From Bacteroidetes bacterium GWE2_42_24 (GTDB lineage Bacteria > Bacteroidota > Bacteroidia > Bacteroidales > TTA-H9), in the NCBI GenBank assembly GCA_001768515.1, contig MEOA01000067.1, positions 1 to 64,000 of the forward strand: a stretch of DNA of 64,000 nt. The letters run 5' to 3'. Both the position numbers and the translations under genes were made by a program. Shown piece by piece: positions 8,846 through 17,551 of this stretch; the first letter of the stretch is position 1; every line of letters begins with the position of its first letter. The notes beneath the pieces were generated by a model. That model did not search any database. It worked only from the letters and a program-made list of their open reading frames with translations, and was not told the origin of the DNA.

Positions 8846-10543
8846 TTATTTGTTCGAGATCATTATCCTGCGAACAACAACTTCACGTCCGGTCGAAATT
8901 CTTACCATATACATGCCATTAGTCAAACCACTGGTTTCAAGCGTAAGGTCATGATCCCCTGTGGAGAGTCGTCCAAATCCGGTCTCATAGACCTTCTTGC
9001 CTGACAAATCGGTAATACTCATCTCTACATCGGCATCCTTTTTCAGGCTTAAGGAGATGAACAACATTTCTGATGCAGGATTTGGGTAAACCGATATTTT
9101 GTCATGAAGAACAGCACCAGATTCGATTCCGATATAACTGTCGACCCAAAACTGGGTAGATGCTTCACTCCCGAATTTATTGGCAACAAAGAAATTGGCA
9201 CCAGTAGCATCATACAGCTTAACAAAACCGATTCCGTTATCGCAGCACAGGCCATTTCCTCCGGCATCAATGGCGTGAAATGTGTAGCAAGTGTTGATGG
9301 GAATTTCTACAGTATCTTTATAAATGGTGTTCTGATTAGGATATGGGCCACCTTCTTCCACAACATTACCTGCCTCATCACGGATTTCCCATGTAAATTC
9401 AGCGGGAGCCTTATCTGTTTTTACCTGAACCACGATGTTGGGAACTCCACGGTAACCTTGTGGAATTACAACCGTGATCGTATCATTTTTGGGATATTCA
9501 TCAGCAACACCATTGGGGCTTTCTGACCATATCTTCAGGATGTTGTTTTCTTCAACGCCAAAATTGTATGCAGGAAGGTCAATGGTAGCCTTATCAAATA
9601 ATCCCAGATTTCCAGTAAAGGGGTAAATCATAGGATCCCCATTATTTACCGAGTATTTTATGGTTGTCTGGCTGAGTGCATTCTGTCCGTTGTTTCTAAT
9701 AACAATTACTGGTTCTACAACGCCAAAACAGTTCGCGGGAGACAGATTGTCCACAGAGAGGACGCTTGCATCGTTGGTGTAGAGGGGGGTAACACTCTCT
9801 TCTGAGCTATTACAAGCCTGATATATCTCTTTTGTTTGGTTATTCTGAACAAAACCAACAGCGGCGAGTTCAGTGGCAGTAAATACGTTGGCAAGCTTCC
9901 AACTGCCTTCAATTACATAATAATCGCCGGCTTCCATGGCGGGGAGCGTCGTACCATCTTTTGACGGAAGAAGCTTCTTTAGCACATTATAAAAATCTTT
10001 TTCGCCATTTGAACCAGGAGGCGTGCTGTATTGAATGTGTTTTTCAATGACAGCAAGATGGCCAATGAGCGGTGTCCCTGTTGTTGTAGCAGTTGCTTTT
10101 ATCAGCATTGTAAAGCTGATGGTATCCTGACCAGCATTTAACCTGTGTTGAATCTCAATTTCACATGGTGAAGGCATTGCAGCCCTGGCATTCACCGAAT
10201 TAATGCCCCATCCTGTCGGATAGCCAGAGTAGTAGTTCCCGTCGAGCACCGAGTGTGGAACAGAAGACACACCATAATAACTTACCCTTGCGCTGGGATC
10301 TTCTGTGTTATGCAAATACATCGGATCATAGCCGGGCCATGACACATGATAATTAATTGAAGTGATTTTATCGGGATTTGCAGTGAGCAAATTATGAATC
10401 CAGGGATTCTGTCCTGCACAGGGGCTGCAAGATGCCTGGGTAAATTCCTCAAGCAATACAAGGCGCTGTGATTTAGGTGACTGCGAAAAAGAACTCAGAA
10501 CCAGAAGCATAAGACCGGATAAGAGTAAAGATTTTAATTTCAT
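8846..10543 (-). CDS. Omp28-related thioredoxin-like protein with T9SS sorting domain
   Basis: The start at 10543 (MKLKSLLLSGLMLLVLSSFSQ) gives a clean signal peptide and is supported by a -7 element at 10570-10578 that lies inside the longer frame. Residues about 20-110 form a thioredoxin-like Omp28 segment: VLLEEFTQASCSPCAGQNPW has a CxxC pair followed by YHVSWPGYDPMY. The middle holds beta-sandwich domains (NNGQNALSQTTIKYSVNNG). The last about 80 residues are a type A T9SS C-terminal domain (VYPNPASEMLFI...GMYMVRI), so the protein is expected to cross the outer membrane and remain surface-bound. It is monocistronic. Confidence 0.85.
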   Translation of the reverse strand: MKLKSLLLSGLMLLVLSSFSQSPKSQRLVLLEEFTQASCSPCAGQNPWIHNLLTANPDKITSINYHVSWPGYDPMYLHNTEDPSARVSYYGVSSVPHSVLDGNYYSGYPTGWGINSVNARAAMPSPCEIEIQHRLNAGQDTISFTMLIKATATTTGTPLIGHLAVIEKHIQYSTPPGSNGEKDFYNVLKKLLPSKDGTTLPAMEAGDYYVIEGSWKLANVFTATELAAVGFVQNNQTKEIYQACNSSEESVTPLYTNDASVLSVDNLSPANCFGVVEPVIVIRNNGQNALSQTTIKYSVNNGDPMIYPFTGNLGLFDKATIDLPAYNFGVEENNILKIWSESPNGVADEYPKNDTITVVIPQGYRGVPNIVVQVKTDKAPAEFTWEIRDEAGNVVEEGGPYPNQNTIYKDTVEIPINTCYTFHAIDAGGNGLCCDNGIGFVKLYDATGANFFVANKFGSEASTQFWVDSYIGIESGAVLHDKISVYPNPASEMLFISLSLKKDADVEMSITDLSGKKVYETGFGRLSTGDHDLTLETSGLTNGMYMVRISTGREVVVRRIMISNK

Positions 10544-10569
10544 AGGGTTATAAATGTTAAAGTGTAAAT

Positions 10570-10578
10570 GCAAAGATA
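10570..10578 (-). promoter_or_regulatory. -7 promoter element TATCTTTGC (minus strand)
   Basis: A consensus element 27 bp upstream of the chosen start of the Omp28-like gene. It excludes the more upstream Met at 10573 as the usual start. Confidence 0.7.
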
Positions 10579-10912
10579 TAAAAAGGACATGAGCAAGAGA
10601 ATTCCAGGGCTTAAAATTTAGTGGCTACCGTTTTACATGACCCATGCCAAAGTCAAAGTCAAGGTTAAGGCAAACAACATATTACACAGAGTTGCACAAA
10701 GAAGGCACAGAGGAAAAATCTCAAGCTCCGTGGTCTTCCGTTTAATTGTCACATTACCAGCGCCTTTGATCAGTAAGTTACAACCTCCTGACAACTATTG
10801 GGACGATAGCTGTATACATTAGCATTTCCATGTGGTATAAAAAAATCACTTCTCTCCATCAAAAAAAAAGGTACCTGCTCTGGCAACATTTTTGTTAGAT
10901 GTCGGTATGCAT

Positions 10913-11115
10913 TTAAAAGAATATAGAGCAGGAACCAGCCGAAAATCAATCATGAATTGACCTTAACCGTACGTTTGATCTACGGTCCATCTCAAAAAAT
11001 GATACATTTTCCTCATCCATACAAAGGCTGGAATGTACAGCATCCTGTTAATGCGATACACTCTGATTTTGATTGGAATTTAAGAGTCGGGGACGATGCA
11101 ATTATAGCAACTTGC
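10913..11115 (+). repeat. Dispersed about 200-bp intergenic repeat, copy A
   Basis: It aligns by eye with the reverse complement of about 58945-59180. Shared blocks include agccgaaaatcaa, ccttaaccgtacg, ttgatctacggtccatct, aaaaaatga.acatttt and ttaagag.cggggacgat. The copies differ in number of 11-bp units: two here (10965-10986), five in copy B. Confidence 0.75.
10965..10986 (-). repeat. Two 11-bp tandem units inside copy A
   Basis: On the - strand the units are accgtagatca and aacgtacggtt, directly adjacent. They correspond to the first and last units of the five-unit array at 59075-59129. Confidence 0.75.
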
Positions 11116-11363
11116 GATAACGCCCCATGTAAGTTGAATCGCCAACTACAGTATCAAAGCCTGCCACAAATTCTAACAAAGAAGGCATTATTTAGCAATA
11201 ATCAGACTCTGAAATTTTATCCGACTTTAGATATTATATTTCTGATTAGTTATGAGCAGATGGCTTCAAATACCGAACGAATGACATATAGGCGTTTGAA
11301 AAGAGCCAACTCCATTTGAAACAAGGTTTATCAATGAACATCTGATCAATGGTGAAAAACCTT

Positions 11364-11372
11364 TATATTTGC
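11364..11372 (+). promoter_or_regulatory. -7 promoter element TATATTTGC
   Basis: Lies 44 bp before the chosen start at 11417 and overlaps the alternative start at 11369, which is therefore unlikely. Confidence 0.65.
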
Positions 11373-11416
11373 ATTACAAACTGAAAACTTTTTATGAATT
11401 TTATTTTGATCAAACT

Positions 11417-12526
11417 ATGAAAAAAATCTCTACCTTATTGTTAGCTGGCATTATGGCAACTTCTGCTATGGTTACAGCTCAAAGTCTGCAAGTTCTTGAT
11501 AAACTTGGGAATCAAATCAGCAATGGAGAAATGATTACTGTTGGAGGACCTGTAGAAATGACTGGTGTTGCATCTGTTGATGTCAAAAATATTACCGACA
11601 GAACCTTGAATGTAATGGCCAAAAAGCAGGATTTGATTGTTGCTGCCGATCAGGTTAGTACGTTTTGCTGGTTGACCTGTTACCCCCCGTTCGTTACAAA
11701 TCCTACGGATATTGTAGTCATTAAATCCGACTCCATTTTCCCGAGATTTACAGCCGACCTTTACACCCCGGTTAGCAATTTTACTCCAATTGAGGTTCGC
11801 TATACTTTTTACGTTGCTGAAGACCCAAACGACAGTGTGTCTGTTACCTTTAAGTATATTCCTACTAGTTTTGCTATGAAATATGGCATTGAGGAGCTAT
11901 CATCCGGAAGTGTGCTCGAAGTGACGTCTCCCTTAAGTGTAGAGGCTGATGTTGCAGTTACAGTTCAGAATTTGAATTCATCTGCCTCTGATGTTCTTGT
12001 CAGGAGAACAGACCTACAGGTAAATGAAGGAACGATGAGCTTTTTCTGTTGGAAATTGTGCTATGGCCCAACAACTTATGTTTCTCCTGTTGAAGATTCT
12101 ATAAGGCTTCAACCACAAGCAATCAGCAATAATTTCAGCGGCCATTTCAATGCCAATGGCATCTTTGGTTCGGTGGTTACCCGCTATACATTCTTTGACA
12201 GCCGGAATCCTGCTGACTCTTCCTGGTTTTTCGTACGCTTTACTGCTGAAGGTACTGGGGTAAATGATCCATCATCTCAAATTACTACTTCTGCCTACCC
12301 AAACCCAGCCTCCGATTTTGTTACGCTGAATATTGGTAACATGAAATCAAATGGCTCTGTTTTAATCTATAATCTGACCGGAAGTCTGGTAAAGCAAACT
12401 GAAATTGCTGCAGGAACAAGTCAGGTTTCAGTTAATGTGAATGATCTTCCGAGTGGTATGTACTTCTATACCCTGACAACCAATGGAAGAACGATTAGCT
12501 CTAAGAAATTCGTGATTTCCCGTTAA
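11417..12526 (+). CDS. T9SS-sorted secreted protein with a duplicated Cys-containing domain
   Basis: The start at 11417 gives a signal peptide (MKKISTLLLAGIMATSAMVTAQ). The mature part contains two tandem beta-rich domains, about residues 25-155 and 160-285. Each carries the same motif near its middle, FCWLTCYPP in the first and FCWKLCYGP in the second, and ends with RYTFY/RYTFF plus a PxDSxxxxxxF strand. The last about 75 residues form a type A T9SS sorting domain (AYPNPASDFVTLNI...GMYFYTLTTNG). A surface or secreted location is well supported. The two Cys per domain could form a disulfide. Function unknown; single-gene unit with its own promoter and terminator. Confidence 0.8.
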   Translation: MKKISTLLLAGIMATSAMVTAQSLQVLDKLGNQISNGEMITVGGPVEMTGVASVDVKNITDRTLNVMAKKQDLIVAADQVSTFCWLTCYPPFVTNPTDIVVIKSDSIFPRFTADLYTPVSNFTPIEVRYTFYVAEDPNDSVSVTFKYIPTSFAMKYGIEELSSGSVLEVTSPLSVEADVAVTVQNLNSSASDVLVRRTDLQVNEGTMSFFCWKLCYGPTTYVSPVEDSIRLQPQAISNNFSGHFNANGIFGSVVTRYTFFDSRNPADSSWFFVRFTAEGTGVNDPSSQITTSAYPNPASDFVTLNIGNMKSNGSVLIYNLTGSLVKQTEIAAGTSQVSVNVNDLPSGMYFYTLTTNGRTISSKKFVISR

Positions 12527-12548
12527 TCTGGTTATATCCTGAGTTTAA

Positions 12549-12590
12549 AATCGGGGATACAGCCATCTGTATTCCCGATTTTTTCTTTTT
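12549..12590 (+). terminator. Terminator after the duplicated-domain gene
   Basis: A 14-bp stem (AATCGGGGATACAG against CTGTATTCCCGATT) with a CCAT loop and T-rich tail, directly followed by the next -7 element at 12591. Confidence 0.9.
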
Positions 12591-12599
12591 TATCTTTGC
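12591..12599 (+). promoter_or_regulatory. -7 promoter element TATCTTTGC
   Basis: Immediately follows the terminator tail and lies 14 bp before the start codon at 12614, so the transcript leader would be only a few bases. Confidence 0.6.
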
Positions 12600-12613
12600 T
12601 TTTTCATTAACCA

Positions 12614-13321
12614 ATGTTTTATTTAGCTGGCATTTTACTCGTTCTGTTATTATCAGGAATAGCATTTCTGATATTTTTTCTTCTTAATTCAAGAAAAAAC
12701 GCTTACCAGCTGGATTTATCCAACAGACTCCGTCTGACACAGTATCGGTATCAGTGTAACCCTCATGCCTTATTGAACCAAATTAACAGCTTGGCGTCAT
12801 TGCCAACCATGGTTTCTTCATCAGAAATGCAGACCCGGATGCTTGACTTTGGAAAGAGACTTCGTCACGCGCTTACCTACACGGACAATCTTACCTCAAC
12901 GGTCAATGAGCAGATTGAACAAGTCAATGAGCTTATATCTAAGGAGAACCAGACAGGCTCTTCGGATGTTCTGGTTGAAGCAACGCTTCAGTCAATCACG
13001 GATGGATGGTTACCCCTGCCCTCTTTACTGCTGGTTAACCTGACGAATAGAATCGTAAAAGCCCGGTTAGCCGACCAATTGATGCATATAGATATTCAGG
13101 TTGCTGAGAATAATAACGAACTTATCATCAGCATTAATGGAGAAAGTTTTTCAGATATAAAGCTAACCAAAGGGGTTTCTGAAGAACTGCTCAGGTTGCA
13201 ACTTGAATATTTTAATCTTCTTTCAAAAGGTTCTTTCATGATTACAGGTTATCAGCCTTTAAAAAGTGGTACGTCGATTATTATCAAGTTTATTCAACCC
13301 GAAAGTATTAAAAATAATTAG
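12614..13321 (+). CDS. Degenerate LytS/YehU-type histidine kinase-like membrane protein
   Basis: The 235-residue protein has one N-terminal transmembrane helix (residues 3-24). Residues 44-62 match the phosphoacceptor motif of the LytS/YehU family, with His51 in CNPHALLNQINSL. The ATP-binding half is recognisable but worn: the N-box is PLPSLLLVNLTNRIVKAR (about 134-150) in place of the family's PxLLxPLVENAIKHG, and the DNGxG box reads INGES. It is short, lacks any sensor domain, and no LytTR regulator is adjacent. It could be a dead kinase that binds a partner, or a diverged kinase. It lies 23 bp before a TrmH-like gene and may be co-transcribed with it. Confidence 0.6.
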   Translation: MFYLAGILLVLLLSGIAFLIFFLLNSRKNAYQLDLSNRLRLTQYRYQCNPHALLNQINSLASLPTMVSSSEMQTRMLDFGKRLRHALTYTDNLTSTVNEQIEQVNELISKENQTGSSDVLVEATLQSITDGWLPLPSLLLVNLTNRIVKARLADQLMHIDIQVAENNNELIISINGESFSDIKLTKGVSEELLRLQLEYFNLLSKGSFMITGYQPLKSGTSIIIKFIQPESIKNN

Positions 13322-13344
13322 GGAGCCTTCTCACCTCTTCGTGT

Positions 13345-14049
13345 ATGAATTCAATTAAGAAACAATCTTTAGTGGCTTATCTGGAGTCATTTCTCACAGA
13401 GGCCCGTTGCGAACGGTTTAACAATAATTTGCAGCACAGGATGCGTCATCTTACTGTTGTTTTGGAAAATGTATACCAATCGCACAATGCGAGTGCTGTT
13501 CTGCGCAGTGCCGATTGTTTTGGTGTACAGGATGTGCATATCGTTGAAAACAAGAATGCATACAATGTAAATCCCGATGTGGCCCTCGGCTCCTCGAAAT
13601 GGCTTACAATCAACCACTATAATGGTGCTGAATTCAATACCCCGGCAGCTTATGCGGCACTCAGGAAATCGGGCTACACTATTGTTGCTACCACCCCCCA
13701 CACCGAGAGTTGTATGCTCGATGACTTGCCTGTCGATAAGCCCATTGCCCTGATCTTCGGAACAGAGAAGGAAGGACTTTCAGAATGGGCTATAAAGAAT
13801 GCTGATGCCTGGGTAAAAATACCCATGTATGGATTTACCGAAAGTTTCAATATCTCTGTCTCGGCAGCTTTGTGTATGTATAACCTGACCGAAAGAATTA
13901 GAAAATCGCAGGTTAAATGGGAGTTGACTATTGAGGAGCAAATCGACATCCGCTTGGAATGGATCAGAAATACCATTGATCGGTGCCATTTATTGGAAGA
14001 ACGATTTTTTAAGGAGACAGCCGCTAAACCTATGTCAGGTAATTCATAA
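13345..14049 (+). CDS. trmH: SpoU/TrmH-family RNA 2'-O-methyltransferase
   Basis: The 234-residue protein is a SPOUT methyltransferase. Motif 1 is visible as NVYQSHNASAVLRSADCFGVQDVHIVE (about residues 38-65), motif 2 as IALIFGTEKEGLSEWAIKNAD (about 130-152), and motif 3 as VKIPMYGFTESFNISVSAALCMY (about 155-180), the knot that binds S-adenosylmethionine. The length and the short N-terminal helix fit tRNA (guanosine-18) 2'-O-methyltransferase, but close paralogues modify rRNA, so the exact target is inferred. Its 3' end overlaps that of murD on the other strand by 20 bp. Confidence 0.85.
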   Translation: MNSIKKQSLVAYLESFLTEARCERFNNNLQHRMRHLTVVLENVYQSHNASAVLRSADCFGVQDVHIVENKNAYNVNPDVALGSSKWLTINHYNGAEFNTPAAYAALRKSGYTIVATTPHTESCMLDDLPVDKPIALIFGTEKEGLSEWAIKNADAWVKIPMYGFTESFNISVSAALCMYNLTERIRKSQVKWELTIEEQIDIRLEWIRNTIDRCHLLEERFFKETAAKPMSGNS

Positions 14050-15403
14050 TAAGGTTTTTGAACGTCATTCCGCGATGCTCAAAATTTGTAAACTGTCCAT
14101 AACTGGCAGCAGCAGGAGAAAGAAGGCAAATGGCTCCCTTTGGTGTATTATCACAGGCAAATGAAACCATCTGGGCAAAGTCACTAAAAAAGAACATTTT
14201 CCCTTCAAATCGTTTGTAATTCTCAAACAAAGCCATCATTCGTTTTCCGGCTTCACCTGTGAATAGTAATTGGTTCACAGTTTCCTCTTTAATGGTGAGC
14301 AATTTCTGGTAATCGATTCCCCGGTCAAAGCCTCCCAGCAGCAACGTGTGCACCTTTCCCAAGCTTTCAATCGCTGCAAGTGTAGCTTCAGGAACAGTGC
14401 TGATGCTATCGTTGTAGAATTCAATTCCCCCAATTGTGCCCAGCGGCTCCAGCCGATGTTCAAGCCCTTTAAAATCAGCAATGGATGATTCAATGATCCC
14501 GATTGGAACACCCCATAAATAACAGGCAACCGCCGCCGCCATCAGATTAAACCGGTTGTGTTTACCTTTAAGCTGAGATTGATTAACGTCCTTTACAAGA
14601 ACTATCTTTACCCCATTTTTTTTATAGACAATCGACTGTTCAAATAGTGATACTCCTTCTTTATCGTTCTCCTGCCAAAAAGGTACGCCTTTTCCCGGGA
14701 AATGTTCATGTGATATTAATCGTTTGATTCGTTCATCATCAGCATTATAAATAAAGAAATCATCTGGTTTCTGGAATATGGCTACCCGGTACTTTGCATG
14801 TTGATAGTCGGCATAGCTCTCGTAATGATCGAGGTGCTCCTCAAAAATATTTAGAAATACTGCAATGTGGGGTGAGTAATGTACAAGTTCAAGCTGGTGA
14901 GAACTCAGTTCCATTATAATTGGCGTATCGGGAGTAATTTGATCAAAAACACTAAAAGGAGGTATGCCAATGTTTCCGGTAAGAAGCGCTTTGTGATTGT
15001 AGCTGCTTAAGATATGATGAATAAGCGAGGTGGTGGTCGATTTCCCTTTTGTCCCGGTAATACCTATAATCTGCTGCCCGAAGATGCTAATAAACAGCTC
15101 TGTCTGAGAAGTAATTCTTTCTCGGTTGAGATGGCTTAACGCCCGCATCGGAATACCTGGTGTTTTGATGATGAGGTCGAAGTTATCAAGTCCTGACAAG
15201 TAATCTTGTCCAAGCTTCCATTCGATCCGACCGGCAGGGAAATCAACTGCCTTAATATTGATGGTCCCAGAATCAGCAACACAAAAGCATTGTGAAGGAT
15301 ATCGGTTTATTAGCCATGCAAGTAGCGCCTTCCCTTCTCTGCCGAACCCAAGTATTGCAATACGTTTATTAATTAGCGATTCATCAAGTTGCTGTAAGTT
15401 CAT
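14030..15403 (-). CDS. murD: UDP-N-acetylmuramoyl-L-alanine--glutamate ligase (MurD-type)
   Basis: The 457-residue Mur ligase adds glutamate to UDP-MurNAc-L-Ala in the cytoplasm. The N-terminal Rossmann part starts IAILGFGREGKALL; the ATP loop GTKGKST is at residues 117-123; MELSSHQLE and the conserved NIFEEHLDHY follow; the C-terminal domain has EHRLEPLG, NDSISTVPEAT and LSPAAASYGQFTNFEHRG. Its start overlaps the stop of the upstream murL by 4 bp (ATGA), so translation is coupled. With MurL as partner the substrate may be L-Glu rather than D-Glu, as in the MurD2 enzyme of Xanthomonas; the sequence alone cannot settle which. Confidence 0.9.
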   Translation of the reverse strand: MNLQQLDESLINKRIAILGFGREGKALLAWLINRYPSQCFCVADSGTINIKAVDFPAGRIEWKLGQDYLSGLDNFDLIIKTPGIPMRALSHLNRERITSQTELFISIFGQQIIGITGTKGKSTTTSLIHHILSSYNHKALLTGNIGIPPFSVFDQITPDTPIIMELSSHQLELVHYSPHIAVFLNIFEEHLDHYESYADYQHAKYRVAIFQKPDDFFIYNADDERIKRLISHEHFPGKGVPFWQENDKEGVSLFEQSIVYKKNGVKIVLVKDVNQSQLKGKHNRFNLMAAAVACYLWGVPIGIIESSIADFKGLEHRLEPLGTIGGIEFYNDSISTVPEATLAAIESLGKVHTLLLGGFDRGIDYQKLLTIKEETVNQLLFTGEAGKRMMALFENYKRFEGKMFFFSDFAQMVSFACDNTPKGAICLLSPAAASYGQFTNFEHRGMTFKNLIMNYLT

Positions 15404-16764
15404 ATTGAACGACTTATCAGATTTAGAAATTCGGGATGAAGGTTATGAACAGGATTAACCTCGTTTAACAACCTCAGAAAATCGGTCTCGGATGGGGCTA
15501 TTTGTTCTTTATTGATATATGAAAGGACAAGAGCAGGCCACTCTCCATTGCCAGCAATTTTTAAAAGTGCAGCACTAACCTCATCAACAGTTCCAACGCA
15601 TTCAAAAGGTTTAACGGGAGTGTGGCCTGTCAGATCTTCAAGGATAGGTAGCAGGGAGTTGTCGTTTAGCAGGTCGCTGCTGAAAAGATGATGTACTTTT
15701 TCTACACCGATAAATGGAGCCAACATGATGGCCGTGAAGAGACACTTGGGGCAATGGCCACACCATGAGTCAGACTTACTGCCGACATTACAGCTTCTAA
15801 ACACTTCATGATGTTGTGTTAGCCTACTAAATCGCTGAGCAATCTGGAGTTCATTGAGTGGTCTGAGAAAGCTGAAATAATTGAGAGTTTTGTTGATGTA
15901 TCTGTTTAAGTAAAATCTAAAATCATTCTCAAAATCAATAGTTTTAGAATATTGATGATTTATATCAGAACCCAATACAGTGCTTTCGTTGGCACTTGAT
16001 TCATTACTAAGGGCAATATGACCTGCTCCGCACATAACTGCCGAAGGAAGCGAGACAAAAGCCAGCAAGGCAGAAAAAGGAGTGTGACCATTCAGAAAAC
16101 CTTCATGGTTCAGTTGCAGTAGTTGAGGGTCGATGGTGCGTTGTACCCTAAAGAGATCCTGCTCGCTAAAGCCTGCTTTTAAAACACAATTAAGCGAAGC
16201 TTCACGCGGGTTTACAATAAAAGGAACCACATCGAAGTCTCCTGCTTTCAATAATTCCAGCGTAACGACTGAGTCTTTACCACCACCCACCGGTACAAGG
16301 ACCCTCTTTTGAACAAAGTCAAATTCATCAATGCCTGACAACACTCCACCCGTTCCCTCCAGTTCCATGAAGTTCCCGATGGTGGCATCAATCCGGTTAA
16401 GGTAGAAAAACTCCCCCAGCCCGTTAAAGTATAATTTCTTCCACCATTTTATCATGTCAGGTGTCAGATGGTACGGTTTGACAATTACCTTTGGTGAACA
16501 GGCTGCTTTCCAATAGCTGATTAACTCAATCATGCCAATATGGAAGGCAAAAGAACTGATTTGAGCCTCAGCCAATTTGTTATGATATTTAGCCTTCGGG
16601 GGAATGAATTTAACCGACGGACAGAAGGTAAGCGTATCTCCGAGTCTGAAAAAGTAGGTGACCGAGAAAGCATCAGCCTCATATTCAACTTTATAATCTT
16701 CGAAGGTAAACTCCGGGTACTTTTGCCTGAGAGCGATATACTGACTCTGATGCTCGATTTCCAT
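15400..16764 (-). CDS. murL: MurL-like UDP-MurNAc-L-Ala-L-Glu epimerase
   Basis: The 454-residue protein has a central N-type ATP-pyrophosphatase loop, VPVGGGKDS (GGGKDS at 160-165), a conserved GHIALSNESSAN motif at about 248-259, and a C-terminal cysteine cluster C335-x2-C338-x2-C341 (CGHCPKC) followed by MLAPFIG. This layout and length fit MurL, which uses ATP to epimerise the terminal L-Glu of UDP-MurNAc-L-Ala-L-Glu to D-Glu. Fusion-like coupling to murD (4-bp overlap, murL first) strongly supports this. Older annotations call such proteins hypothetical or endonuclease-like. The assignment rests on remembered family features and context. Confidence 0.72.
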   Translation of the reverse strand: MEIEHQSQYIALRQKYPEFTFEDYKVEYEADAFSVTYFFRLGDTLTFCPSVKFIPPKAKYHNKLAEAQISSFAFHIGMIELISYWKAACSPKVIVKPYHLTPDMIKWWKKLYFNGLGEFFYLNRIDATIGNFMELEGTGGVLSGIDEFDFVQKRVLVPVGGGKDSVVTLELLKAGDFDVVPFIVNPREASLNCVLKAGFSEQDLFRVQRTIDPQLLQLNHEGFLNGHTPFSALLAFVSLPSAVMCGAGHIALSNESSANESTVLGSDINHQYSKTIDFENDFRFYLNRYINKTLNYFSFLRPLNELQIAQRFSRLTQHHEVFRSCNVGSKSDSWCGHCPKCLFTAIMLAPFIGVEKVHHLFSSDLLNDNSLLPILEDLTGHTPVKPFECVGTVDEVSAALLKIAGNGEWPALVLSYINKEQIAPSETDFLRLLNEVNPVHNLHPEFLNLISRSI

Positions 16765-16877
16765 GTTTTCGGAATGGTATTATTTTTGTTATAGCTATTG
16801 GCAAGCAGTAAGTTCTAATGTGAAAATACTGATTATTCAATTAAGCAAAATTAGGAAAAACATCAAATCATACAGGT

Positions 16878-17468
16878 ATGAGTGAAGCGAGAAGAATCAA
16901 ATCGTCGGGGTTTAACGACATAGAGCCCGCCGCAGGGCGTATTTTAATCTCGGAGCCCTTTACCCAGGATTTCTTTTTTGGGAGGTCAGTGGTTTTGCTG
17001 GCAGAAAATGAAGAGGTTGGTGCTTTCGGTGTTATCGTCAATAAACCATTAAAGATAAAGATAAAAGAGGTTTTCAGCGATTTGGACGGTTTTGATGACT
17101 TCCTTTTTCTGGGTGGCCCGGTAGCACGCGAGCGTATTTTTTATGTACACTCGCTAGGCGATTCGGTACCAGGATCTTTATCGCTATCTGGCAACTTGTT
17201 TTGGGGTGGCGATCTGGAACGGATAAAGCATCTGATCACTGCCGGGGTTGCCAATCCAGAGAAGGTCAGGTTTTTTGCCGGCTATTCTGGTTGGGCAGCA
17301 AATCAGCTCAACGCGGAAATAGCTCGAAAAAGCTGGTTGGTATCTTTTGCCGATCCGGAAATACTAATGGACAAAAAACCGGCAGAGATGTGGCGCCGGA
17401 GCGTTATGCAAGCCGGGAAGGAATTTGAACAATGGGTTAATTATCCGATAAGGCCGGAATACAATTAA
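16878..17468 (+). CDS. YqgE/AlgH family protein
   Basis: The 196-residue protein matches the UPF0301 (DUF179) family over its full length: GRILISEPF...FFGRSVVLLAENEEVGAFGVIVNKPL near the start, FLFLGGPV in the middle, and RFFAGYSGWAANQLNAEI toward the end. AlgH of Pseudomonas was linked to alginate regulation, but the molecular role of the family is unsettled. It has no signal or membrane segment and is likely cytoplasmic. It diverges from murL and precedes the Sua5-type gene, which has its own promoter. Confidence 0.88.
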   Translation: MSEARRIKSSGFNDIEPAAGRILISEPFTQDFFFGRSVVLLAENEEVGAFGVIVNKPLKIKIKEVFSDLDGFDDFLFLGGPVARERIFYVHSLGDSVPGSLSLSGNLFWGGDLERIKHLITAGVANPEKVRFFAGYSGWAANQLNAEIARKSWLVSFADPEILMDKKPAEMWRRSVMQAGKEFEQWVNYPIRPEYN

Positions 17469-17511
17469 CTTAAAAACCCGGCTTAATGGTGAGAATGAGC
17501 TTATAAAAGCT

Positions 17512-17520
17512 TACCTTTGC
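17512..17520 (+). promoter_or_regulatory. -7 promoter element TACCTTTGC
   Basis: Consensus element 31 bp before the start codon of the Sua5/YrdC gene. Confidence 0.7.
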
Positions 17521-17551
17521 ACTGAAATTCAAGTACCCTGATCCGAATTGT

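Larger units (their letters stand above)
10579..11363. other. Repeat-rich intergenic region
   Basis: It contains, in order, hexamer-like repeats at 10642-10671 (variants of AAAGTC/AAGGTT), a cacagag...cacagag segment at 10685-10713 of a kind common in intergenic DNA, and one copy of a dispersed element at about 10913-11115. The 120-residue frame at 10957-11319 runs through this repeat and has no family resemblance; I do not call it a gene. Confidence 0.6.

Noticed and set aside
10685-10713. CRISPR-like short repeats (cacagag...cacagag)
   Set aside because: Only two partial copies with no regular spacer length; this is a simple intergenic repeat.
10957-11319. 120-residue open frame
   Set aside because: It runs through the dispersed repeat; the same segment in the other copy is interrupted by stops, and it matches no family.
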